Assembly (NCBI GenBank): GCA_015711695.1
Contig: JACVIW010000061.1
Location: forward strand, 1 to 10,867
Reading direction: 5' to 3'
From: Candidatus Geohydrothermomicrobium daggyaiense
Lineage (GTDB): Bacteria; Actinomycetota; Geothermincolia; Fen-727; JACVIW01
Length of the DNA: 10,867 nt
The notes beneath the pieces are model-generated. The model was given only the letters and a program-made list of their open reading frames with translations. It ran no database searches and was not told the origin of the DNA. The position numbers were made by a program, and so were the translations under genes. Position 1 is the stretch's first letter; each line of letters starts with the position of its first letter. Shown one piece after another: positions 1-7,158 of the stretch.

Positions 1-195
1 AAATATTGGATCTTGCGCTCGAACCGATGCACTTACCCCCCTGCCGTAAACATAACGATTGACCCAAACAGTGTCTCTCGAATGAGGCGCGATATATCTC
101 CAGATCGTGGTGGTGCCACCTTGCTCATCGGAAAATGTAATATCCACACGATTTTTCTTCTCTTCGGGATTGCACAGAAGGATGTATTCGTTGAA
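1..195 (-). repeat. Partial copy of the ~105-residue surface repeat in the propeller protein
   Basis: This is the first 65 residues of a repeat unit. It starts F-N-E-Y-I-L-L-C-N-P and contains the S-R-D-T motif and a V-S-A-S-V strand corresponding to the 'E-F-S' region of other copies. It follows a proline-rich linker and runs off the edge before the expected E-R-x-M-Y-F and W-Y-F-A-E-G segments, so more copies may lie outside. Confidence 0.75.
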
Positions 196-1692
196 ATTCG
201 AGGGCGGGGGCACAGGTGGGGAAGGCGGAGGTTCAAAACCGGTCCTTATTACAGAAGAGTGTTGTGGGTCTCGCCTGAACATTGGCCAGGGGAACAATCT
301 CGATTTATTCCCCTCTTCAAAATTTACGGGACCAAGATCAAAAATATAGAATGCACCTCCAGGAATGCTTCCACCCGGGCTATCGCCGGTGCCAAATGCC
401 ACCTCAACCCGTCCATCCCTGTCGAAATCGCCGATGACAGGCGTCGTGATAACAAAGTTGTTCATGACCTGATTCCACAAAAGCCTCCCCTGAAAATCCC
501 AGGCGCAGATTTGAATGCCGGACCCCGCAATAATGTCAGGCTTCCCATCTCCATTAACATCACCGAGTACTGGTGAGCCCATCATCGGTCCGCCAAATCC
601 CCTGAGAGAAAGAACGACCCTTCCGTCTGGCTTAAAAGCCATTATTCCGTCACCCCCGATTCCTCTCACTGAATTGCAAGCAACTACGATCTCCTTAACA
701 CCATCACCATCGATGTCTCCAATCGCCGGGGACGAGAAAACAGAAGCCATCGTTATGACAGGCCATCCGGGAATCTCGGAGCCATCAGACCTGAAACCGT
801 AAAGCCTGTGGCCCTCCGTCGTAATCCTCCCCACAGCTTTATAGTAATGCCCTGTCCCGACAAAAATTTCGTACCGCCCGTCACCGTCAACATCAGCAAC
901 CGATGGGGAGGACCAGATAACCTCCGGAGATATTCTGGCGAAACCAGGCATAATTGATCCGTTCCACTTAAAAGCGTAAAGAAGCCCTCCAGGAGGGTAA
1001 GGCCAATCTCTTCCACCAGTTGAATCCGCGCCAATTATTATCTCCGGAAGCCCGTCATAATCGAGATCAGCGAGAGCGGGGGACGACCAGATCGTATCCT
1101 TGTTGTTATATGGAAAGCCCGGAAGAACGGCACCCGTATAAGTCCAGCACTCCACTGTATGTCCGTAAGTTCCAACGACGATGTCGCAAACTCCATCACC
1201 GTTTACGTCACCAATAGAAGGTGATGAAAAAACACCAACATACCCGTAAGCATTTGGCGTAGCTTTAGGCCAGCCCCAGTTTCCAAGAAGATTTCCCCTG
1301 CAATCAAAGCCCCAGACACGTCCTTTAAGGTCCCCGATAAAAACCTCCATATATCCGTCTCTGTCAACATCGTAGCATGCCGGAGCACCCTGGACAGACG
1401 CACCCACATAATATGCCCATTTTAAGCTGGCTCGGGGGTCGAAACAGTAGACATACCCGTTTGTGTTTCCAACTAGTATTTCATCAATACCGTCTCTATC
1501 TATATCTGCTGCAGTAAGATGTGCCTGGAAAAAACTTGAGTTAGCCGGATATACCCCTTTAAGAGGCCTTTCGGTGCCAGGCGCGCTAACCTTCGATAAT
1601 GAAAACGTTATAAAGAATGGAGACACGAGGAGAAAAAACGAAACAAAGATGGTCAATGTTTTGCGAAAACGGCAATCCATGACAGTTCTCAC
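1..1692 (-). CDS. Secreted FG-GAP/VCBS beta-propeller protein with C-terminal surface repeat (3' end beyond window)
   Basis: The minus-strand frame is open from the start to the window edge, giving about 564 residues with the C-terminus missing. I prefer the GTG start at 1692 because an AAGGGGG ribosome-binding site sits 6 bases upstream; an in-frame ATG lies at 1680. A basic N-terminus, a hydrophobic stretch and a V-S-A cleavage-like site (about residue 37) indicate a signal peptide. Eight D-x-[DN]-x-D-G calcium-loop motifs follow over about residues 58-430, most continuing as E/D-I-x-V-G, for example DIDRDG, DVDRDG, DVNGDG, DLDYDG and DFDRDG. This is the pattern of FG-GAP/VCBS-like propellers, and the 'G-Y-V-Y-C-F-D' strands add a PQQ-propeller flavour. 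A proline-rich linker (about residues 480-492) leads into the repeat shared with the other surface proteins here (bases 195-1). Likely role: extracellular adhesion or carbohydrate/protein binding; the ligand is unknown. No catalytic domain is visible. Confidence 0.9.
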   Translation of the reverse strand, partial: MRTVMDCRFRKTLTIFVSFFLLVSPFFITFSLSKVSAPGTERPLKGVYPANSSFFQAHLTAADIDRDGIDEILVGNTNGYVYCFDPRASLKWAYYVGASVQGAPACYDVDRDGYMEVFIGDLKGRVWGFDCRGNLLGNWGWPKATPNAYGYVGVFSSPSIGDVNGDGVCDIVVGTYGHTVECWTYTGAVLPGFPYNNKDTIWSSPALADLDYDGLPEIIIGADSTGGRDWPYPPGGLLYAFKWNGSIMPGFARISPEVIWSSPSVADVDGDGRYEIFVGTGHYYKAVGRITTEGHRLYGFRSDGSEIPGWPVITMASVFSSPAIGDIDGDGVKEIVVACNSVRGIGGDGIMAFKPDGRVVLSLRGFGGPMMGSPVLGDVNGDGKPDIIAGSGIQICAWDFQGRLLWNQVMNNFVITTPVIGDFDRDGRVEVAFGTGDSPGGSIPGGAFYIFDLGPVNFEEGNKSRLFPWPMFRRDPQHSSVIRTGFEPPPSPPVPPPSNFNEYILLCNPEEKKNRVDITFSDEQGGTTTIWRYIAPHSRDTVWVNRYVYGRGVSASVRAQDPIF

Positions 1693-1883
1693 TAAAGACC
1701 CCCTTCTCAAGGACGAGTGGAACAGAGCATTTATTCCAATAGATATTTTCATAAATTATTATCGAAGGCATACTAATAAGGCTTAATAAACAATCCGGAG
1801 TATTTTATGGGAAAATGATTACAGGATATCTTGTTGTGGTTAATGACGCTTTTAAATGTAATTGAAAGTTTCGATAGATGATC

Positions 1884-2858
1884 TCACATACCAGACTTTA
1901 AAGGCTCCCACCACCATCTGTTCTCGACATACCACCGAACAGTCTCTTCAAGCATCGACTCAAAATCTTTTCTTGGCTTAAACCCAAGCGCACTGATTTT
2001 GGAAGTAGCAAGAGAATATCTTCTATCGTGTCCGGGTCTGTCTTCTACGTATTCGATAAGCGATTCGGGCTTTGAAAGAAATCTCAAGATTAACCTGGTT
2101 ATTTCGATATTCGTTCTTTCCTGCCCACCTCCGACATTATAGATTTCCCCGGGTTCCCCCTTCTCAAGAACAAGCGCGATTGCACGTGCGTTATCTTCAA
2201 CGTAAATCCAGTCCCTCACATTTAGCCCGTCACCGTAAAGGGGCAATTTCTTATCTTCCAGAGCGTTCGTTATAAACAGGGGAATGAGTTTTTCCGGATA
2301 CTGGTAAGGTCCGAAATTATTGCTTGACCTCGTTATTACGACAGGCAACCCGTAAGTGACGAAATAAGAACGGGCGATCAGGTCTGCCGCCGCTTTGCTT
2401 GCGGAATAAGGACTGTTTGGACGGAGCGGCGAATCCTCGGTAAAAGAGCCAGATTCGATACTCCCATAAACCTCATCAGTTGATATCTGGATAAACTTAC
2501 CAACCCCATGCTTCCTGCAAGCTTCAAGGAGAGTGAATGTCCCGAAGACATCCGTTTGAATGAACTCCTTTGGTCCAGTGATCGAGCGGTCAACGTGACT
2601 CTCTGCAGCGAAATTCAATACTGCGTCGAATCCCTCTGAGATAAGCCCATCAACAAGTTTTTCGTCGCAGATATCTCCGTGTATAAAGGTGTAATCGAAG
2701 CGCCCTTCGATATCTTTTAAGTTCTCCGGATTCCCCGCGTAAGTGAGCTTATCTAGATTTACGATCCTGATATCCGGATAAGAGTTATACATATATCTGA
2801 TGAAATTGGAGCCGATAAATCCACAACCACCGGTTACGAGAATTTTATGCAATACCAT
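1884..2858 (-). CDS. rmlB: dTDP-glucose 4,6-dehydratase
   Basis: This enzyme converts dTDP-glucose to dTDP-4-keto-6-deoxyglucose, the common precursor of dTDP-rhamnose and other deoxysugars. It is a cytoplasmic, NAD-dependent extended short-chain dehydrogenase/reductase. The Rossmann motif T-G-G-C-G-F-I-G-S lies at the N-terminus. The dehydratase triad region S-T-D-E-V-Y-G is near residue 127, and the Y-S-A-S-K catalytic Tyr/Lys pair is at about residues 151 and 155. A-E-S-H-V-D-R-S is also typical. At about 324 residues it has the usual length. It directly follows the rmlC-like stop codon, so the two are translationally coupled. The start is ambiguous: GTG at 2861, ATG at 2858, or TTG at 2852. 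The TTG has an AGGTG sequence 6 bases upstream and would give the canonical short N-terminus. It is last in the rmlA-rmlC-rmlB operon. Confidence 0.95.
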   Translation of the reverse strand: MVLHKILVTGGCGFIGSNFIRYMYNSYPDIRIVNLDKLTYAGNPENLKDIEGRFDYTFIHGDICDEKLVDGLISEGFDAVLNFAAESHVDRSITGPKEFIQTDVFGTFTLLEACRKHGVGKFIQISTDEVYGSIESGSFTEDSPLRPNSPYSASKAAADLIARSYFVTYGLPVVITRSSNNFGPYQYPEKLIPLFITNALEDKKLPLYGDGLNVRDWIYVEDNARAIALVLEKGEPGEIYNVGGGQERTNIEITRLILRFLSKPESLIEYVEDRPGHDRRYSLATSKISALGFKPRKDFESMLEETVRWYVENRWWWEPLKSGM

Positions 2859-2861
2859 CAC

Positions 2862-3317
2862 CTAACCCATCTTAATTCTCCAGTCGTAGGGAATTTCAGT
2901 ACTATCCGGTGGAAGTCTCTTAACATCAGGACTGTTTCTGTCGTGAACTCTGTCCGAAACAACGAGCAAAACCGCTTCTCGTTCACCAATGCACTTATAT
3001 CCGTGATAGACACCGGGAGGTATTCTTACAAGTAGCAGTTTATTCTCCCCAAGAAAAACCTGCATTACCTCTCCGCGTGATGGAGAGTCTTCCCGCGGGT
3101 CAAAGAGAACAAGTTTTGCCATTCCCTGAACACAAACTACGTTTTCGCTCTTTTGCTCGTGCTTGTGCCAGGCTTTTACCACACCAGGATAAGCCGCCGT
3201 CATGTGCATATCACCAAAACCCGCGAAGATTTCCTCGTCACGGCTCATGATCTCAACAAAATAGCCACGTGCGTCAGCACTGACGGCAAGTTGCTTGATC
3301 AAAACCCCTTCAATCAT
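2862..3317 (-). CDS. rmlC: RmlC-like cupin, dTDP-4-dehydrorhamnose 3,5-epimerase family (short form)
   Basis: This 151-residue protein has the RmlC cupin layout: D-A-R-G near residue 15, G-V-V-K-A-W-H-K-H (His51/His53), and I-P-P-G-V-Y-H-G (Tyr104/His105), ending in I-P-Y-D-W. Classical RmlC is about 180 residues and has R-G-L-H-Y-Q, where the His acts in catalysis. Here the motif reads K-A-W-H-K-H-E-Q and the C-terminus is shorter. The context between rmlA and rmlB strongly supports a dTDP-hexulose epimerase/isomerase role: 3,5-epimerisation giving dTDP-4-keto-rhamnose, or 3-epimerisation toward another deoxysugar. The exact product is uncertain. The stop codon abuts the rmlB start. The gap to rmlA is 75 bp, with no obvious promoter seen in it. 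Confidence 0.85.
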   Translation of the reverse strand: MIEGVLIKQLAVSADARGYFVEIMSRDEEIFAGFGDMHMTAAYPGVVKAWHKHEQKSENVVCVQGMAKLVLFDPREDSPSRGEVMQVFLGENKLLLVRIPPGVYHGYKCIGEREAVLLVVSDRVHDRNSPDVKRLPPDSTEIPYDWRIKMG

Positions 3318-3392
3318 TTTTATTTGCCCGTTCCACCCTTCCTTCAGATTCGATCAATTATAAACTACACAGGCGCATCCCAGAGCGAAAAC

Positions 3393-4457
3393 TCAAAGTA
3401 TACCGACCCTTGAGTTGTCCCCCAGCATAAACCTGTAGACTGCAGGCTTTTCGTGCGATCGTTCCACTACAACATTCTGCCCTATCAAACTATCCTCGAT
3501 CCTTCCCGGAATGTCTTTAATAACGCTTCTCTCTAAAACAATGCTGTGCTCTATTTCGGAGTTCAATATTTCAACATCAAAGTATATTGAGGTAAAAGGC
3601 CCCACGAAGGAATTTACCACTCTTGTTCTTTCACCGATAATCGCAGGACCCCTGATCGTGCTATCCAGTATCTCCGCTCCATCCTCAATAACGACCTTGC
3701 CCAGTACTTTGGATTTTTCATCAATGCGTCCCTTCAGCGAAGTTTCGATAGTCTCAAGCATTATCCGGTTTGCCTCAAGCATGTCCTCCAGTCTTCCAGT
3801 ATCTTTCCACCAACCCTCGATTATGTGGGGATCTACCTTGTACCCGTTGTCAATAAGCCACTGTATGGCATCAGTTATCTCGAGTTCTCCCCTCCATGAG
3901 GGTTTAATAGCTTTGACCGCCTTAAGAACATTGCAGTCGAACATGTAAACGCCAACAAGGGCGAGGTCGCTCGGAGGCTCCTTCGGTTTCTCAACAAGAC
4001 GAACGACTCTACCATTTTCCAGTTGTGCAACCCCGAACAACCGCGGATCACTGACCCGAGCCAGAAGAATCTCACTGTTCGGCTTGTTCTTCTTGAACTC
4101 ATCAACCAGGCTCTTTATGCCGTCTTTAATAAGATTATCCCCAAGATACATTACGAAGGATTCGTCCTGAAGATAGTCCTCGGATACAAGGACAGCATGG
4201 GCTAGTCCCAAGGGCTCTTCCTGATGTATGTATGTTACCTTCAGTCCCCATCTGGATCCATCACCTACTGCCTCCATTATCTCTTTCCGTGTTTCGCCGA
4301 CAACTATTCCCACATCATCTATCCCAGCCTCCTTTATAGCCTCCAGGCCGTAAAAAAGGACAGGTTTATTAGCTATGGGAACGAGTTGCTTGGCCATTGT
4401 GTGCGTTATCGGTCGCAATCTCGTCCCGGTTCCACCGCAAAGCACAAGAGCTTTCAT
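3393..4457 (-). CDS. rmlA: Glucose-1-phosphate thymidylyltransferase, long form
   Basis: This enzyme makes dTDP-glucose from dTTP and glucose-1-phosphate, the first step of dTDP-deoxysugar synthesis, in the cytoplasm. It shows the nucleotidyltransferase signature G-G-T-G-T-R-L-R-P-I-T (residues 8-18), Y-L-G-D-N with metal-binding Asp107, V-E-K-P (about 155-158) and W-W-K-D-T-G-R (about 216-222). The remaining ~110 residues show the hexapeptide-like, V/I-rich pattern of a left-handed beta-helix, with I-x-x-S-x-I-x-G-P-A-I-I-G. This makes it the long RmlA type (354 residues, like StrD) rather than the ~290-residue enterobacterial type. The ATG has GAGGGG 5 bases upstream. It is first in the rmlA-rmlC-rmlB operon, with a promoter candidate in the gap upstream. 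Confidence 0.95.
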   Translation of the reverse strand: MKALVLCGGTGTRLRPITHTMAKQLVPIANKPVLFYGLEAIKEAGIDDVGIVVGETRKEIMEAVGDGSRWGLKVTYIHQEEPLGLAHAVLVSEDYLQDESFVMYLGDNLIKDGIKSLVDEFKKNKPNSEILLARVSDPRLFGVAQLENGRVVRLVEKPKEPPSDLALVGVYMFDCNVLKAVKAIKPSWRGELEITDAIQWLIDNGYKVDPHIIEGWWKDTGRLEDMLEANRIMLETIETSLKGRIDEKSKVLGKVVIEDGAEILDSTIRGPAIIGERTRVVNSFVGPFTSIYFDVEILNSEIEHSIVLERSVIKDIPGRIEDSLIGQNVVVERSHEKPAVYRFMLGDNSRVGIL

Positions 4458-4505
4458 TTCATCCCCTCTTGTCTAAATACCGAAAAACCTTCTAGCAACT
4501 CGATG

Positions 4506-4534
4506 ATATTAACATCCGCGTTTTACCATCTCAA
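4506..4534 (-). promoter_or_regulatory. Candidate sigma70-type promoter of the rml operon
   Basis: On the minus strand, TTGAGA (4534-4529) is followed after 17 bases by TAATAT (4511-4506), 49 bases upstream of the rmlA ATG. The -35 box matches the consensus at 5 of 6 positions and the -10 box at 4 of 6. The location in the 186-bp gap before rmlA is right, but the match was found by eye only. Confidence 0.35.
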
Positions 4535-4601
4535 GAACGTCAACTATTACAGGTTTTACCAGAGTTAATCTACAGCAACATAAAAAATCTCACCTTCAAT
4601 C

Positions 4602-4645
4602 AAATAGCCGCAAACCCCAAAAGCCCTGGCTTAGCCTGGCTATTT
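4602..4645 (-). terminator. Inverted repeat at the end of the deacetylase gene, possible terminator
   Basis: On the minus strand AAATAGCC (4645-4638, beginning inside the TAA stop codon) pairs perfectly with GGCTATTT (4609-4602). The 28 bases between can form a smaller GGC/GCC hairpin. The short run of six T lies about 13 bases further on and not directly after the stem, so this is not a classical rho-independent terminator. Confidence 0.3.
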
Positions 4646-5645
4646 ACCATTCGGAGCCAAGAAGACCGGAAATCGTCGTTAGTTCGAATCCCAGAGCTCT
4701 AACATTTCGCACCAACTCCGGCAGAACCGATAGGGTGTTCTCCCCCAGGGTATGCATCAGAATAATATCCCCGTTTCGAAGATTGGAGATAGCGTTCGAT
4801 ATTACCTGTGAAGGAGATGTTCTTATGTCCCAGTCCCTTGCATCTTTTGACCACATGATCATAAGATACCCGCACCTGGACACAACCTGGTTGACTCTAC
4901 CATCCCATGCCCCGAAGGGAGGTCGAAAATAAGCGGCGATATCGCGCCCGGACACCTCACGAACCAGTGCCTCGGTTTGCCTGAGTTCATTTTCAATATC
5001 AGCATCAGATAAATGGGTGAACCAGGCGTGAGTAAAAGAATGGCTCGCGATCTCGAATCCTCTTCTAACCATCATCTTTAACAATTCTTTATTGTTCTGA
5101 CACCATGCCCCACAGACAAAGAAAGTGGCGGGTACTTGAAGTTCTGTGAGCTTATCAATTAGAAGCCGCATTCGTGGTTCCTTCATCGTACCCGTATCGA
5201 ATGTCAGCGCGACTCTCTTTTCTGCTCGCTCAACCCTGCGTATCACTATTGGCTGAATCGGGGTTCCAGGCCTCGGGGCATCCCCAACAAAAACAGGCTT
5301 GCCATCAGCCGTGAAACAATATGAATCAGGAAGAAGTGAATAAGGTTTAAGGAATCCAGACTGCCTTATCGATGAAAAACCTGTTGTTTCGCTCTTACCA
5401 GAATCTTTCTGGCTCCCACCTTCTTGAACAGGTGGGATAAATCCGATGCCGGACGCTCGAACACCGCTCCTCTGCCCACCAAGAATGCAGTAAAGCCGAC
5501 CACCAGAAGGATTGACAACGTTAACGCATTTTTTTGCGCGTTCAATCCGATTGGACACAACGATACTCACATAAACGAACAGCCCAATCCAGATAAGAAG
5601 CAAAAATGCGATGGTTCTTAGAAAGTTGTTCTTCCTCCCGCTCAA
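4644..5645 (-). CDS. Membrane-anchored polysaccharide deacetylase (NodB domain, CE4-like)
   Basis: This protein is predicted to remove N- or O-acetyl groups from an extracytoplasmic glycan such as peptidoglycan or a wall polysaccharide. It starts at TTG 5645 with AGGGG 6 bases upstream. One N-terminal transmembrane helix (about residues 10-30) is followed by a low-complexity linker to about residue 105 and a NodB domain from about 144 to 330. Visible CE4 motifs are T-F-D-T-G (148-152), S-H-S-F-T-H (metal-binding His202/His206), R-P-P-F-G (241-245), D-A-R-D-W-D (268-273) and I-L-M-H (His298). The canonical first motif is T-F-D-D-G, so the second Asp, normally a metal ligand, is Thr151 here. 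The predicted catalytic-base Asp150 is kept. It stands alone between two intergenic gaps of 229 and 186 bp. The substrate cannot be told from sequence. Confidence 0.9.
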   Translation of the reverse strand: MSGRKNNFLRTIAFLLLIWIGLFVYVSIVVSNRIERAKKCVNVVNPSGGRLYCILGGQRSGVRASGIGFIPPVQEGGSQKDSGKSETTGFSSIRQSGFLKPYSLLPDSYCFTADGKPVFVGDAPRPGTPIQPIVIRRVERAEKRVALTFDTGTMKEPRMRLLIDKLTELQVPATFFVCGAWCQNNKELLKMMVRRGFEIASHSFTHAWFTHLSDADIENELRQTEALVREVSGRDIAAYFRPPFGAWDGRVNQVVSRCGYLMIMWSKDARDWDIRTSPSQVISNAISNLRNGDIILMHTLGENTLSVLPELVRNVRALGFELTTISGLLGSEW

Positions 5646-5683
5646 ACCTGTCCCCTACTCTTGTTTGTTTTCGAAGCCCGCGC

Positions 5684-5713
5684 ATTAAATGTATGATCAC
5701 CTGACCTACGCAA
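5684..5713 (-). promoter_or_regulatory. Weak promoter candidate for the deacetylase gene
   Basis: On the minus strand TTGCGT (5713-5708) is followed after 18 bases by TTTAAT (5689-5684), about 38 bases upstream of the TTG start. The -10 box matches at 5 of 6 positions, but the -35 box is poor and the spacing slightly long. Confidence 0.22.
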
Positions 5714-5746
5714 GAAAACGACAGAAATCAACGTCGGTCATTTTAC

Positions 5747-5780
5747 GCCTGACCCGCTGCAGATGTTGGCGGTGTCCAGC
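5747..5780 (-). other. Long imperfect stem-loop in the intergenic region upstream of the deacetylase
   Basis: On the minus strand GCTGGAC-A-CCGC pairs with GCGG-GTCAGGC around an 11-base loop. This makes 11 aligned positions with one G-T wobble, one mismatch and one bulged base. The downstream arm overlaps a second possible hairpin, GGTCA/TGACC, so two structures would compete. It may be part of a leader or a 3' region; no known riboswitch class was recognised. Confidence 0.3.
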
Positions 5781-5822
5781 CTTGCGGTAAATCAAGGTCG
5801 ACATTTGTCCTATTCTCTTAAA

Positions 5823-5876
5823 GCATTGGTCAATCCAATAGCTCCCCTGGTGGGCTTAGACTCCCGCGGGGCAGTC
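5823..5876 (-). terminator. Two hairpins just after the SpoIID-repeat gene, possible transcription end
   Basis: The first hairpin (5876-5859) pairs GACT-CCC with GGG-AGTC, with one bulged G, and overlaps the stop codon. The second (5842-5823) pairs GC-ATTGG with CCAAT-GC, with one bulged T, and is followed by TTTAAG. Neither has a strong T-run, so termination is only a guess. Confidence 0.25.
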
Positions 5877-7158
5877 AATAACCGGTGTAGCCTTCAGCGA
5901 AGTACCATTGTTTTTTTGTGTCCCGCACGCCTGCACTCAGATGACCACCCTCACGTACCCCGGCAACCGAAAGGTATCTGAAGTACATTGCTCTCTCGGC
6001 AACAACCCCCACATGGTTTGTTGATTTGATTGTAACCGAAAACTCACTTTTGGATATTTCTGGAAACTGGTCGGCACCCAAAGTCAACCTTGACATCGGA
6101 AGAATTTCAAATGACCTGGTCCAGGATTTCCCTGAGGGTCCTGCAAACAATATCCGGATCAATGCTTTTTCCCTTGAGGGGTTTTGAATAAGGAAATAGG
6201 TATCGAATTCTCCCCCGGTGAAGCCCTCAGCGAAATACCATTTCAAAGACGGCTTTTCTGCCCCCCTCCCGTCATGTCCCCCGAAAAAACCGTTGTATTT
6301 GAAATACATTGACCTTTCCACTACAACTGGTACACCGTCTGTCGACTCAATCAGGGTTCCAAAACCTGAACCGGAAATCCCGGGAACCTTTCCCGCATCA
6401 ATTGTGTATCTTGTCCGGGGCTTTACTACATGGTAATTGATGATATTTCTTCCATCTTCTTTCATGAATGTAGCTCTGACTTTAGCGGATGTATTACCCG
6501 GGTTGAAAATAAGAATATAAGTGTTGAAGTCTCCCCCTGTGTAACCTTCAGCAAGATACCATTTCTTTGAAGGCTTCGGGCAACCTGCCTCTGAATTGCC
6601 ATCTGAAGCTTTATCATTTGAGAAGTACACCGCCCTCTCAGCCACCACAGGCACGCCGTTCTTGGACTCAACAACCGTCGAAACCTCCGTGCTTGAAAGA
6701 TCGGGAAAGTCATCGATTCGAAGAGTAGTCCTTGAAAAAGGGGGAACACAAATCGAGCAGCCAGCGCTTTCACCGGCAGGCGTGAAAAAGCGAATCTTCA
6801 GATTTGCGGGGGAAGACGCTGGATTCTGTATCAGGACGTACGTGTCGAAACTGCCCTGTGTGTACCCTTCCGCGAAATACCACCGGGTCTGAGGCAGCGG
6901 AACACCAGAGCAGGCACTTCCTCCAGTGCAGGAGCCATAACCGAAGTACATCGTCCTCTCGCACACCACGGGTTTTTCAGCTGATATTTTGGTCGAGTGC
7001 TCAGCAAACTGCAGGTATTTGTTCACGTTCAGCGTGTATCTTGAGTTTCCGGCAATCTCGACGGAATGCTTGAAAGCGCCGCCGCCCCGTTCCATGAAGG
7101 TAAATGCCACGCGGTTCGGTTTGTCTGACGGATTCAGCAGAAGTAAGTATTCATCAAA
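5875..7158 (-). repeat. Array of four ~105-residue surface repeats in the SpoIID protein
   Basis: Units begin at F312 (F-D-E-Y-L-L-L-L-N-P), F415 (F-D-T-Y-V-L-I-Q-N-P), F522 (F-N-T-Y-I-L-I-F-N-P) and F629 (F-D-T-Y-F-L-I-Q-N-P), giving spacings of 103, 107 and 107 residues. Each unit carries S-R-x-T-L or a variant, [VG]-V-V-x-E-R-x-M/V-Y-F (VVCERTMYF in the first unit), and W-Y-[FL]-A-E-G-[YF]-T. The protein ends two residues after the last W-Y-F-A-E-G-Y-T. The strand-rich pattern suggests a beta-sandwich; no catalytic motif is seen. Confidence 0.88.

Noticed and set aside
13..576. Plus-strand open frame of 187 codons
   Set aside because: It lies opposite the propeller gene, whose frame is continuous and has clear repeated D-x-D-x-D-G motifs. 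The plus-strand translation has no recognisable domain and no signal.
1..1692. Possible frameshifted pseudogene, because short open frames with internal starts occur in several frames on the minus strand
   Set aside because: Reading codon by codon from 1692 to 1 gives one uninterrupted frame with all eight propeller motifs, so no frameshift or stop is present in the visible part.
1693..1883. Promoter of the propeller gene in the AT-rich 191-bp gap
   Set aside because: A GATAAT at 1763-1758 (minus strand) resembles a -10 box, but no -35 box was found at 16-18 bases. A promoter is expected here but cannot be placed. No terminator hairpin after rmlB was seen either.
3511..3948. Plus-strand open frame of 145 codons rich in Ser
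   Set aside because: It is antisense to the beta-helix part of rmlA; its composition is that of a shadow frame.
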